Of a stretch of DNA of 64,000 bases, positions 1-7,934 are shown in pieces. Each line of letters opens with the position of its first letter. The first letter of the stretch is position 1. Position numbers and translations under genes: made by a program. The stretch lies in assembly GCF_002795805.1 (NCBI RefSeq), contig NZ_CP018799.1, positions 1,729,001 through 1,793,000 on the forward strand, read 5' to 3'. The notes beneath the pieces were generated by a model. It was not told where the DNA came from. It was given only the letters and a program-made list of their open reading frames with translations, and did no database searches. Source of the DNA: Mariprofundus aestuarium (GTDB lineage Bacteria; Pseudomonadota; Zetaproteobacteria; Mariprofundales; Mariprofundaceae).

Positions 1-486
1 CATCAGTTTCATCGGGCAACCGTAATCGTGCATGCGCACATTTGTGGAGCGTCGAATCAGCGCGTTGGCAATCTTGGACGGAAAATTACGCGATAGGCTG
101 GCGTCCTGCCTGTCCTTGCGCCAACCATTGACCATATCTAGCTTGTCCATCTTCAGACGGGCCAGAAGCTTGGGGATATCGGCCGGGTCGGTCTGCAGAT
201 CGCCATCCATGTAGACCACATACTGACCGCGAGCCCGCTCAAAGCCTGCGCTCATGGCGGCGGTCTGGCCGTAGTTGCGACGCAACTGCACCAGCACAAC
301 ACGTTCATCCGTCGCACGTGCTTTTTTCACAGCTTCAACGGTACCGTCATCAGATCCATCATCGACCAGAATCAGCTCATAATCGAAATCGCAATCACTC
401 AGCTTTGCAGCCACCTCGGCCACCAGCAGCGGAACATTATCCTCTTCGCGGTAAACCGGCACGACAATCGAAATCATTTCCGCCAT
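1..486 (-). CDS. Family 2 glycosyltransferase (DPM1/ArnC-like), 3' end cut by window
   Basis: The 162 visible residues are the N-terminal catalytic half of a GT-A family 2 glycosyltransferase. The start reads ISIVVPVYREEDNVPLL, followed by LVDDGSDDGT (nucleotide-binding aspartates) and YMDGDLQTDP (the DxD metal site followed by LQxDP, typical of polyprenyl-phosphate sugar transferases). It probably transfers a sugar from a nucleotide donor to undecaprenyl phosphate on the inner face of the membrane. The start at 486 has an AGGAG box 5 nt upstream. A second ATG at 477 would give a 4-nt ATGA overlap with the upstream gene. It overlaps the end of the ArnT-like gene, which uses such lipid-linked sugars, so the pair likely acts in one pathway. 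The C-terminal membrane helices expected in this family lie outside the window. Confidence 0.85.
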   Translation of the reverse strand, partial: MAEMISIVVPVYREEDNVPLLVAEVAAKLSDCDFDYELILVDDGSDDGTVEAVKKARATDERVVLVQLRRNYGQTAAMSAGFERARGQYVVYMDGDLQTDPADIPKLLARLKMDKLDMVNGWRKDRQDASLSRNFPSKIANALIRRSTNVRMHDYGCPMKLM

Positions 487-2144
487 GGTATCTCCTCTCC
501 TTCAACAACCGGCTCCAGACTCACCAGCAGCAGCCACCTGCGCGCATACATGCCGTAAAGGCGAGCATGCACGACAAGATAGGGCATAATCTCTTGTGGC
601 AACAGTTCCAGTGCTTGTTGGGTCATCACAACCCCCCTGCCCCGGGTCAGCCATGCCCCGACTTCATCCACACTTGCCAGCACCGGCAGGCGACCGCCGT
701 GATAGTAGAGCAGGGATGGCTGGAAATATTGGAATGTCGCCAGGCTCTCACCATCAAAACCCGCCGCATCAGCTTTGGCTGCCAATGTTTTACTGACCTT
801 ATGATGTTCAATATTTGGCAGCGACCAGCCGGTGAGCAGCAGGATAGAGAACAGCATTGCAGCTGCCAGTGGCACCCACAGCTCGCCTCGCTTGTTAACA
901 AGCCACCAGCCAGAGGCAAGCACAACCGGAAGCAGCGCCAAGGTATAATAACCCTCCCCTGGCCACATCTTCTCAAGCGCAACGCCACCGCCAACAACCA
1001 GAGCTAGCGCGATGGCCAACGCACCCCAGGCAAGCCAGAGGCGCGCCCGTTTGCGAAGCTTGTCTGAGGTTTCCGCCCAGCCAAAGGCCATCAGCATAGC
1101 TGCAGCGGGAAACAGTGGCAGTACATAGTTGGGCAGCTGGGTTCGTGCGATACTGAAAAAGAGAATATAGACGCCGATCCAGCAGAGCATAAAGAGGCGA
1201 ACCGGGTCCCTGCGCAGTGCCTCAATCCGCCACGTCCCAAATGCAATCATAGCGGCCAGCAAACCGCTCCACGGAAACCAACCAAGCAGAACTGTAAAAA
1301 CATAGAGCCCAGGGAAACCTTTATGCCCCTGCAGGGGATCGGTAAATCGCTCGATGTTGTGACGGAAGATAAAACCCTCCAGCCAGACACCATCAGTCAG
1401 CACGCCCACCGCAAGGTACCAGGGAGCAGCCACAAGCAGAGCCACTGCCACCCCTTTGAACGGGCGAAACAGATGCCAGTTTTTCCAATCATTCATCAGT
1501 GTCAGGAAGGAGGCCATGATCAGCAGCGGCATCAGCCCCGCAACCGGCCCCTTGGCTAGAATACCTAACCCGATCGCCACATAGGCCGCAATCAGCAGCT
1601 TTGGCATACCTGCAGCAGGATTCTGTTTCTGCTCAAGGTAAACGATCAGCAATGCCGGCAGCGTAAAGCCGAGGGAGAGCATCAACAGCGGATCGGGAAC
1701 GGCTGCGCGTGCGATAACAGAAATATGAAGCGCCGTTGCAAAGAATCCTGCTGCCATCAGCGGGATAATCTCGTGCTCGATCTTTCTGACATGGAAGCCT
1801 GCAGCCGTGATAAGCCTGCGGCTCATAAACCAGACCACCACCACCAGAGAGGTCATCGCCATGGCCGATGGCAGGCGCGCCGTCCACTCATTGACCCCAA
1901 ACAACGCATTAAGCGGAATCATCAGCCAGTAGATCAGGATCGGTTTATCAAAGCGGTAGTCGCCGTTGAACATCGGCACCCACCAGTTACCGTCCAGCCA
2001 CATCTCACTCGCACAGACTGCATTATTCGGTTCATCGACGTCCCACAGCGTATGGCCACCAAGGAAGGCGAAGAAATTGACTGCGCAGATGAGCAACAGC
2101 CAGAAAAGTGGCTGCTGCAGGAACGATTCGTGTTTGAGGGTCAA
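474..2144 (-). CDS. GT39 / ArnT-like lipid-sugar glycosyltransferase, 556 aa
   Basis: This is an integral membrane glycosyltransferase of the ArnT/PMT superfamily (GT-C fold). It has a first transmembrane helix near residues 13-30, then the signature DVDEP, whose aspartate/glutamate are the catalytic residues in this family, and about ten further hydrophobic helices ending in a short cytosolic tail. Family members move a sugar from undecaprenyl phosphate onto lipid A or a protein in the periplasm. The length of 556 is usual for ArnT. The gene overlaps the GT2 gene downstream by 13 nt, consistent with one operon that makes and then uses a lipid-linked sugar. The true sugar and acceptor cannot be read from the sequence. 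Confidence 0.8.
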   Translation of the reverse strand: MTLKHESFLQQPLFWLLLICAVNFFAFLGGHTLWDVDEPNNAVCASEMWLDGNWWVPMFNGDYRFDKPILIYWLMIPLNALFGVNEWTARLPSAMAMTSLVVVVWFMSRRLITAAGFHVRKIEHEIIPLMAAGFFATALHISVIARAAVPDPLLMLSLGFTLPALLIVYLEQKQNPAAGMPKLLIAAYVAIGLGILAKGPVAGLMPLLIMASFLTLMNDWKNWHLFRPFKGVAVALLVAAPWYLAVGVLTDGVWLEGFIFRHNIERFTDPLQGHKGFPGLYVFTVLLGWFPWSGLLAAMIAFGTWRIEALRRDPVRLFMLCWIGVYILFFSIARTQLPNYVLPLFPAAAMLMAFGWAETSDKLRKRARLWLAWGALAIALALVVGGGVALEKMWPGEGYYTLALLPVVLASGWWLVNKRGELWVPLAAAMLFSILLLTGWSLPNIEHHKVSKTLAAKADAAGFDGESLATFQYFQPSLLYYHGGRLPVLASVDEVGAWLTRGRGVVMTQQALELLPQEIMPYLVVHARLYGMYARRWLLLVSLEPVVEGEEIPWRK

Positions 2145-2150
2145 GGCGTA

Positions 2151-2456
2151 TTAGCCGCCCTGAATCATCTGATGGGCAAGCCGCTCGAGCGTAGCAACGA
2201 GGAAGTTATTCAGAAACATGATAATCAGTAGCACGATCAGTGGAGAGAGATCGATACCGCCAATATACGGTACTCTTTTCCGAACCTGAAAAAGCATGGG
2301 TTCAGAAAACTGGTTAATGATCCGGACAATCGGGTTGTAGGGATCGGGTGAAACCCATGAGAGAACTGCACGGGCAATCACCACAATCATCGCAAGTGTA
2401 AGAACCACATCCAAAACTGTTGCCAATGCCTGCAAAAAATAGCCAAATACATACAT
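2151..2456 (-). CDS. yggT: YggT family membrane protein, 101 aa
   Basis: A small integral membrane protein with two hydrophobic segments (about 5-28 and 70-92). Between them are the YggT signature stretches VLSWVSPDPYNPIVRIINQ and PIGG-type residues (here PYIGGIDLSPL). Its exact role is not established; in E. coli and cyanobacteria homologues are linked to osmotic stress and membrane or nucleoid organisation. The start codon shares one base with the stop of proC (TAATG), so the two are translationally coupled. The proC-yggT order is common in proteobacteria. Confidence 0.88.
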   Translation of the reverse strand: MYVFGYFLQALATVLDVVLTLAMIVVIARAVLSWVSPDPYNPIVRIINQFSEPMLFQVRKRVPYIGGIDLSPLIVLLIIMFLNNFLVATLERLAHQMIQGG

Positions 2457-3259
2457 TATCCTGCTAACTCCTCTGATCGCTTGCTCGCAGCGATCACACC
2501 CTTACGCACCGCATCGGGAAGTCCCATCTCATACATCATATCCAGCGCTGCCTGTGTCGTGCCACCGGGACTGGTCACCTGATGTCTGAGCTCTGCTGCA
2601 GTTCGATCACTCTCCACCAGCATCTTGCCGGCGCCAAGCGCAGTCTGTGCAGCCAGCTTGGCAGCCAGATCTGCAGGCAAGCCCAGCTTTTCACCAGTCG
2701 CCTGCAGCACCTCGGCCAGCAGGAAGAAATAGGCTGGACCACTGCCGGAGAGTGCAGTCACGGCATGCATCTGCCCCTCTCTCTCCACCCGTACTGACTC
2801 ACCACAGGCATTAAGAAGGTATTCAGTACGCACCTTATGTATCTCACCTGCATCGCTGAACAGCACCGACATACCGGCTGCCACCAGTGCAGGCGTATTG
2901 GGCATCACGCGTACAATATTGGCAGCTTCCCCCAGCCACTCATGCATAGCTGCCGTGCTTACACCGGCTGCAATACTGATGACACTGGCATCGGTTTTCA
3001 GATGAACATTTAAGCCTGCAACAGCGGCCTTCATCTGCTGCGGCTTCATTGCCAACACCAGCAGGTCAGCACGCTTTGTGGCCACCACATTATCCTCGAC
3101 GCTAATCACCTGGTAACTGGTCGTCAGAAACTCGCGGCGCGCCGGCTGCGGATCGGCTACAATAATATGCTCGCCTGCATGGCCTGCACGACGCAAGCCT
3201 GCGATCAATGCCTCGGCCATATTGCCGCCGCCGATAAACCCTATTGTTAAATTCTGCAT
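2456..3259 (-). CDS. proC: Pyrroline-5-carboxylate reductase, 267 aa
   Basis: Catalyses the last step of proline synthesis, NAD(P)H-dependent reduction of 1-pyrroline-5-carboxylate. It has an N-terminal Rossmann motif IGFIGGGNMAEALI and the family signature region ALSGSGPAYFFLLAE, then a C-terminal helical part LRHQVTSPGGTTQAAL (the ProC signature). I place the start at 3259, because GAGGA lies 6 nt before this ATG but abuts the alternative ATG at 3265. It sits in a tight row with yggS upstream and yggT downstream, a conserved gene neighbourhood. Confidence 0.95.
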   Translation of the reverse strand: MQNLTIGFIGGGNMAEALIAGLRRAGHAGEHIIVADPQPARREFLTTSYQVISVEDNVVATKRADLLVLAMKPQQMKAAVAGLNVHLKTDASVISIAAGVSTAAMHEWLGEAANIVRVMPNTPALVAAGMSVLFSDAGEIHKVRTEYLLNACGESVRVEREGQMHAVTALSGSGPAYFFLLAEVLQATGEKLGLPADLAAKLAAQTALGAGKMLVESDRTAAELRHQVTSPGGTTQAALDMMYEMGLPDAVRKGVIAASKRSEELAG

Positions 3260-3284
3260 GGTCATTCCTCAGATCCTGTATCTC

Positions 3285-3914
3285 TCATCTGGAGCCAAAC
3301 AGCGTCGAGCCCAGTCGCACAATCGTTGCACCCTCTTCCACAGCAATCCGATAATCATTGCTCATGCCCATACACAACTCGGCAAAGCTCCCACCGAAGA
3401 GATTATCCCGCAAGCATCTCAAATTCTGAAATGCCTGTCGTACATTGTTATCCCTCGGGGCCATGCCCATCAGACCTGCCAGCTTGAGCCCATCAATACG
3501 GGAAAGCGCATCGGCCAATTCACCGACCGCATCAGTAGCTACCCCACGCTGCGCCGGATTGTTGGAAACATTCACCTGAATCAGAACGGGAAGCTCTCTA
3601 CCCTCCACATATCGCGCCACAGCAGCGGCAGTCTCGATATCGTCGCAGCTGTGCCACATAGCAGCATGACGGCCAATATATTTAGCTTTATTCTTCTGCA
3701 GCGGTCCAATCATATGCCAGTTGCATTCAGGCCACTGCTCAGCGCGATCACGCAGTGACTGGGGGCGCGATTCGCCAAAGTCTGTCTCCCCTGCCCCAAT
3801 CAGCTCCTGTACCTGGTCATCCGGCGCATACTTGCTGACCGCAAGCAATTTCACCTCGCCAAGTTCAGAGGTCAGCTCTTTCCAGCGTTGAATCAGCTCT
3901 GGTTCGTTAGACAT
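3285..3914 (-). CDS. yggS: YggS-family pyridoxal-phosphate homeostasis protein, 209 aa
   Basis: Alanine-racemase-fold protein that binds pyridoxal 5'-phosphate and keeps its pool in balance; no catalytic reaction is established. The PLP lysine is in KLLAVSKYAPDDQVQELI, then FGESRPQSLRDR and WHMIGPLQKNKAKYI follow the family pattern (usual FGENYVQE and WHFIGPLQSNK). The C-terminal LCMGMSNDYRIAVEEGATIVRLGSTLFG is also conserved. The length is a little under the usual 225-235 residues. The ATG lies only 3 nt after the recR stop, so translation is probably coupled to recR. Confidence 0.93.
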   Translation of the reverse strand: MSNEPELIQRWKELTSELGEVKLLAVSKYAPDDQVQELIGAGETDFGESRPQSLRDRAEQWPECNWHMIGPLQKNKAKYIGRHAAMWHSCDDIETAAAVARYVEGRELPVLIQVNVSNNPAQRGVATDAVGELADALSRIDGLKLAGLMGMAPRDNNVRQAFQNLRCLRDNLFGGSFAELCMGMSNDYRIAVEEGATIVRLGSTLFGSR

Positions 3915-3917
3915 CTG

Positions 3918-4538
3918 TTAGAGAGAAGCGCTGTCCCATGAGATGCGCTGATCCAGCGCCCTGCTCAGGGTATGTTCGTCCAGATATTCCAACTCACCGC
4001 CCTCTGGAACACCGCGCGCAATACGGGATATAACAAGCCCTGCATCGCGGTAACGGCGGGCAAAATAGTGGGCTGTGGCTTCGCCATCCACCGTGGCACT
4101 GGTGGCAAGAATCAGCTCTTTGAGGCCCGCCTTCACACGTGCATCCAGTGCAGCCAGGTTTAACTGCTCGGGGCCAACACCATCAACCGGACTCAAACGA
4201 CCGTGCAAGACATGATAATGGCCACGATAACTGTGACTGCGTTCCATCATCAGCACATCCACCGGCTGTTCAACAAGACATACCGTCCGGGCCTCTCGCT
4301 TAGGGTCATCGCAATACTGGCAAAAGCCCTGCTCGGCAAAACAGCCGCACACTTCACAAAAACCGACTAGTTCATGCAGCGATTTCAGGGAAGCGGCAAG
4401 CGCTGCCGTCTCTCCGGCAGGTCGTGAGAGCAGATTAAGCCCCAGACGCAAGGCTGTTTTCGGACCCACGCCAGGCAGTGTCGAAAGCATCTCGACCACT
4501 CTACCCAGAGGGGCAGGCATACCCGGAAAATGTATCAA
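3918..4538 (-). CDS. recR: Recombination protein RecR, 206 aa
   Basis: RecR works with RecF/RecO to load RecA on gapped DNA. The order seen is helix-hairpin-helix (LSTLPGVGPKTALRLGLNLL, about 19-38), a four-cysteine zinc finger (CEVCGCFAEQGFCQYC, about 57-72) and a TOPRIM domain (CLVEQPVDVLMMERSHSYRGHYHVLHG). The upstream neighbours ybaB and dnaX give the classic dnaX-ybaB-recR operon. The start is uncertain: position 4538 is a TTG, while an in-frame ATG at 4520 gives an N-terminus closer in length to E. coli RecR. Confidence 0.95.
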   Translation of the reverse strand: MIHFPGMPAPLGRVVEMLSTLPGVGPKTALRLGLNLLSRPAGETAALAASLKSLHELVGFCEVCGCFAEQGFCQYCDDPKREARTVCLVEQPVDVLMMERSHSYRGHYHVLHGRLSPVDGVGPEQLNLAALDARVKAGLKELILATSATVDGEATAHYFARRYRDAGLVISRIARGVPEGGELEYLDEHTLSRALDQRISWDSASL

Positions 4539-4560
4539 CTCAACACCAGCCTGTTTGAAA

Positions 4561-4875
4561 TTATAGTGAGAAACCTGGAGGCAATGGCATTCCCGCCATT
4601 AATCCCTGCTGCTTCTGCTTGGCAACTTCCTCCACTTTCTGAGCTGCATTATTGAATGCAGCCACCATCAGGTCTTCGATCAGATCCTTGTCCTGCTCCT
4701 CCCAGAGCGAAGGGTCGATCGTAATGCGTCGCACCATGCGGTCGCCACCCATCTGAACCTGCACCATGCCACCGCCAGCTTCGCCGCTGATCTCCATTGC
4801 AGCCAGCTCTTCCTGCATGACCTTCATGTTATCCTGCATCTTTTTCGCCTGCTGCATCATTTTAGCAATATTCAT
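4561..4875 (-). CDS. ybaB: YbaB/EbfC nucleoid-associated protein, 104 aa
   Basis: A small dimeric DNA-binding protein of the YbaB/EbfC family. The N-terminus MNIAKMMQQAKKMQDNMKVM is the long amphipathic helix of the family, followed by VQVQMGGDRMVRRITIDPSL and the typical C-terminus with GLMAGMPLPPG. It lies between dnaX and recR, as in most proteobacteria, and is presumably co-transcribed with them. Family members bind DNA with little sequence preference. Confidence 0.95.
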   Translation of the reverse strand: MNIAKMMQQAKKMQDNMKVMQEELAAMEISGEAGGGMVQVQMGGDRMVRRITIDPSLWEEQDKDLIEDLMVAAFNNAAQKVEEVAKQKQQGLMAGMPLPPGFSL

Positions 4876-4926
4876 CTGACACTTCTCCGTTCAATTCAAA
4901 AATTAGAAAATAAGGCCTGCGACTGT

Positions 4927-6618
4927 TTAGGCAGTTTCGTCAGGCTGCACTCCGGCAGGTAGAACCCTGACCAGCTGCGCATCCATCTCACGCATCAGCG
5001 CGTGAATATGCGGGTCATCTTCAGCAGCCTTACGCAGTCGTGCGGTTTCAGCTCTGGCCTGACGATCACGTTCCTGCGAAAGCGACTCACCCTGGTGATC
5101 TTTCTGTGATTCCCAGAACACCTCTCGCCCCAGCCATTCAGCAAATGCGAGCCGATCAGGAGTAGCAAGCGCACGCTCCTGATGTTTATCCAGCGCCAGC
5201 CTCACTTTACTGCCGAACTCGACACAGACCACATGATCGAGCATGGCTGCCACCCCAGGCTTGACCTCATGGAAAGCATCAACCACCTGCTGCCAGTCAT
5301 TAAACTTTTTCCCGGCCGATTGATCCTGCAATGGCAGGTCGGGCTCTGGTCTCTCTACTTCCACTTCAACGGCAGCCGGCTGAACCGCCACCGGCTCCTC
5401 ATCTTCCTGCACTGCTTCGAACATCATATGTGCTCTTTCTGTCTCAGCAGGCAGAGCTGTCGACAGCGGCTTTTCTGATTCGGCTTTTTGCTGTTTCGGC
5501 AATGGCTCAACGATCACCTCAGTAACCGGCGAGATACTGTTCAGGCCGCAAAGGCGCATCAATACCATTTCAGAACCCATGCGTTCATCCACAACCGCCA
5601 GGTCACGAATGCCACTGAGCAGCACCTGATAACGCAGATCCAGTGCCTGTAGTTCCAACACCCCTGCATGCCGCTCAAGCCAGTCGCGATAGCCGGCATC
5701 CACCTCTTCACCAAGCAGGCTGATATCCACTTTAAGGCACGACAGTTGATGCCACAAACGACTCAGTTCAAGAAGCAGTGTCCGTGGCCCATGGCCGCGA
5801 CTTACTGCAGCGCGCAACACCTCAATAGCCGCTGAAGCATCGCCTGCAAACAGGGTTTGAGAAAGCCTGCATACCAGCTCCGAACCCACCAGGCCGAGGG
5901 CAGACTGAACATCAGCGATGGAGAGCTTCTCACTGCTATATGCAAGCACACGCTCTGCCAGTGAAAGGGCGTCGCGGACACTGCCGTCAGCGGCCGTGGC
6001 GATCGCTGCAAGGGCATTCTGGTCCGCCATAATCTTTTCAGATGCGAAGACATGCTCAAGATAAGCAGCAATCTCACCCTGACCGAGCCTGCGCAGGTCA
6101 AAGCGCTGGCAGCGTGATCGCACTGTGATCGGCAGCTTATCCGACTCAGTGGTTGCCAGAATAAACAGCACCCGTTCTGGCGGCTCTTCCAGTGTTTTAA
6201 GCAGCGCATTGAAGGCGCTCTTGGAAAGCATGTGTGCCTCATCAATAATATAGACCTTGCATTTCAAGGTGCTCGGTGGATAGCGCACACCATCGAGAAT
6301 CTCGCGCACATCATCTACGCCTGTATGGCTGGCAGCGTCCATCTCCTGCACATCCAGATTGGAACCATCAGAAATACCCTGACATGAGACGCAACTACCG
6401 CACGGCTCGCCAGCAACAGGGTTTTCGCAATTAACAGCCATCGCCATTAACCGGGCAATCGTAGTTTTACCAACCCCGCGAATCCCGCACAACAGATAGG
6501 CATGGGCAAGGTTGCCACTGGAAAGTGCATTCTTCAGAGTACGCACGACGACATCCTGACCGACAAGATCGGAAAACTTTTGCGGTCGCCAGCGGCGTGC
6601 CAGTACAAGATAGGACAT
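4927..6618 (-). CDS. dnaX: DNA polymerase III subunits gamma/tau, 563 aa
   Basis: Clamp-loader ATPase of the replisome. The N-terminal AAA+ module shows Walker A GIRGVGKTTIAR (about 45-56), a four-cysteine zinc module around CENPVAGEPCGSCVSC, Walker B IIDEAHMLS and sensor 1 ILATTESDKLP. Domain III follows, then a low-complexity linker (about 370-430) and the tau tail. A slippery-looking GGG AAA AAG at codons 436-438, followed at once in the -1 frame by a stop, could give a shorter gamma form (listed separately). It heads the dnaX-ybaB-recR operon. Confidence 0.96.
   Translation of the reverse strand: MSYLVLARRWRPQKFSDLVGQDVVVRTLKNALSSGNLAHAYLLCGIRGVGKTTIARLMAMAVNCENPVAGEPCGSCVSCQGISDGSNLDVQEMDAASHTGVDDVREILDGVRYPPSTLKCKVYIIDEAHMLSKSAFNALLKTLEEPPERVLFILATTESDKLPITVRSRCQRFDLRRLGQGEIAAYLEHVFASEKIMADQNALAAIATAADGSVRDALSLAERVLAYSSEKLSIADVQSALGLVGSELVCRLSQTLFAGDASAAIEVLRAAVSRGHGPRTLLLELSRLWHQLSCLKVDISLLGEEVDAGYRDWLERHAGVLELQALDLRYQVLLSGIRDLAVVDERMGSEMVLMRLCGLNSISPVTEVIVEPLPKQQKAESEKPLSTALPAETERAHMMFEAVQEDEEPVAVQPAAVEVEVERPEPDLPLQDQSAGKKFNDWQQVVDAFHEVKPGVAAMLDHVVCVEFGSKVRLALDKHQERALATPDRLAFAEWLGREVFWESQKDHQGESLSQERDRQARAETARLRKAAEDDPHIHALMREMDAQLVRVLPAGVQPDETA
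5300..5313 (-). other. Candidate programmed -1 frameshift site in dnaX
   Basis: On the coding strand the codons GGG AAA AAG TTT AAT occur at codon 436 onward. Slipping back one base on the A run reads GTT TAA, so translation would stop one residue later and give a gamma protein of about 439 residues. E. coli dnaX uses A AAA AAG followed by a -1 stop at nearly the same place (gamma of 431 residues). Here there are only five A's, so slippage may be weaker. An AGGA lies about 12 nt upstream, like the stimulatory Shine-Dalgarno in E. coli. Confidence 0.45.
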
Positions 6619-6706
6619 GAGGGCACTCTACGGCTTGCTTACCGCTCTGCAATGGCTGTTAAGGCGCAGATGCTCTTCGAATAGACATGTTTATTGCTGC
6701 ATGATC

Positions 6707-6744
6707 AATAAACCCATTGACACTAGGGTTTATTACTTTAGCAT
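6707..6744 (+). promoter_or_regulatory. Promoter with inverted repeat over the -35 box
   Basis: A consensus -35 TTGACA (6717-6722) is followed after 16 bp by TAGCAT (6739-6744, 4/6 to consensus). The -35 box sits in the middle of a perfect inverted repeat, AATAAACCC (6707-6715) and GGGTTTATT (6726-6734), which looks like a repressor operator. It would drive the FKBP lipoprotein gene at 6774. Confidence 0.55.
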
Positions 6745-6773
6745 TTGCTAATATTACTGACAGGGGTATGAAT

Positions 6774-7280
6774 ATGAAATTTAACAGCGCCAATCGACCA
6801 ACACTCTTTTTTATCGCATTTGTAGCCCTGCTCACCCTTGCTGGCTGTGGCAGTTCCGAACAGGAAACCAAGGCAGAAGGTGTGGCGGCTGAAAACTTTG
6901 CGCGAGGCAAGGCATTCCTTGAAGAAAACGCAACCAAAGAGGGCGTTATCACACTGCCAAGCGGCATACAGTACAAAGTCATCAGCGATAACCCAGAGGG
7001 GAAAATTCCAAAGCTGACAGACAGCGTACATATTCACATTCGTACGTTACTTGTCGATGGCACTGTTATCACCAACACCTACCCATCTGGTAAAGCAGCA
7101 GAGATTTACATCAAGAACACGTTAGGAGGCTGGAAAAAGGTATTGACGAAAATGAGTGTTGGCAGCAAATGGATTGCTTATATCCCACCCCACATGGCAT
7201 TCAGCAGCCGGGGCAGCGAGTATGTTGGTCCGAATGAAACGCTGATCTGCGAGATCGAACTGGTAGATATTATCTGGTAA
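6774..7280 (+). CDS. FKBP-type peptidyl-prolyl isomerase lipoprotein, 168 aa
   Basis: An exported lipoprotein: the signal peptide MKFNSANRPTLFFIAFVALL runs into the lipobox LAGC. The mature part carries a short Mip/FkpA-type N-terminal region (AENFARGKAFLEENATKEGVITLPSGIQYKVI) and an FKBP domain with VHIHIRTLLVDGTVI, GGWKKVLTKMSVGSKW and Y-I-P-P-H. Members speed up prolyl isomerisation of periplasmic proteins. The FKBP active-site region is diverged (TNTYPSGKAAEIYI for the usual FDSSYxRGxPxxF), so activity is uncertain. The start at 6774 is chosen because CAGGGG lies 7 nt upstream. It is followed by a strong terminator. Confidence 0.82.
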   Translation: MKFNSANRPTLFFIAFVALLTLAGCGSSEQETKAEGVAAENFARGKAFLEENATKEGVITLPSGIQYKVISDNPEGKIPKLTDSVHIHIRTLLVDGTVITNTYPSGKAAEIYIKNTLGGWKKVLTKMSVGSKWIAYIPPHMAFSSRGSEYVGPNETLICEIELVDIIW

Positions 7281-7302
7281 CCAGAACAACTCAGGCAACA
7301 AC

Positions 7303-7333
7303 GAAAAAAGCCCGCTATTAAGCGGGCTTTTTT
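7303..7333. terminator. Bidirectional Rho-independent terminator
   Basis: The 7-bp stem GCCCGCT/AGCGGGC (7310-7316 and 7321-7327) with loop ATTA is flanked by an A run on the left and a T run on the right. It therefore serves both the FKBP gene and the convergent zinc-finger gene. Confidence 0.92.
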
Positions 7334-7355
7334 AATACATCTTATATTAAATCAA

Positions 7356-7727
7356 TCAGTCGAGGCGAGTACGCTCTTCCTGCTCCTGAGCAGTTTTGCA
7401 CTCGATGCAAAGCGTAGTCACCGGACGCGCATGCAGGCGCTTAACACTGATGTCCCCGCCGCACGATTCACACTCACCAAACTCGCCGTCATGAATACGG
7501 GTGATCGCCTGATCAATCTTCTTGATCAACTTGCGCTCACGATCCTTGATACGCAGATCGAAATTACGGTCGGTTTCCATAGTGGCCTGATCAGTCGGAT
7601 CAGGAAAAGCGGTCTGCTCCTGCCCGGTCATGGACTGCACATTGTCGCTCTGCCCGATTTCAAGCTCACCTTTCCACTCAGTCAGTTGCGTTTCAAATTC
7701 AGCCAATTGTTTCTTGGTCAGTGCCAT
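7356..7727 (-). CDS. DksA/TraR-family zinc-finger protein, 123 aa
   Basis: Binds the RNA polymerase secondary channel in the manner of DksA. It starts MALTKKQLAEFETQL, has an acidic coiled-coil region with DPTDQATMETDRNFDLRIKDRERKLIKKID, then the C-terminal C4 zinc finger CESCGGDISVKRLHARPVTTLCIEC. The length is shorter than classic DksA (about 150), resembling DksA2 or the RPA-type proteins of the family. GGAGG sits 6 nt before the ATG at 7727, so longer in-frame extensions are rejected. Which of several DksA paralogues it is cannot be told from this window. Confidence 0.87.
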   Translation of the reverse strand: MALTKKQLAEFETQLTEWKGELEIGQSDNVQSMTGQEQTAFPDPTDQATMETDRNFDLRIKDRERKLIKKIDQAITRIHDGEFGECESCGGDISVKRLHARPVTTLCIECKTAQEQEERTRLD

Positions 7728-7934
7728 TCTAATTCCTCCAGCAAAAGGAAAACTCCAAAGAGGGTTTTCCAAAAGGGCGCGAAAGATAGCTATTCTTTCT
7801 AATGGTGTAAATAAAGCCTGCCCATAACTAGATTATAGCAACAATTCCTCTGAATGACGACCTTAAACTGCTGCTCACTACCCTCGTACAATTATGATTC
7901 TGACATACTCACCGATTCGACCTATCATGCCGCC

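Noticed and set aside
318-1007. Long open frame on the + strand opposite the ArnT-like gene
   Set aside because: It is antisense to a clearly conserved membrane protein, its residues are Pro/Gln/His-rich, and it has no ribosome site.
1725-2231. Open frame on the + strand across the start of the ArnT-like gene
   Set aside because: A shadow of the coding strand, with low-complexity composition and no family motif.
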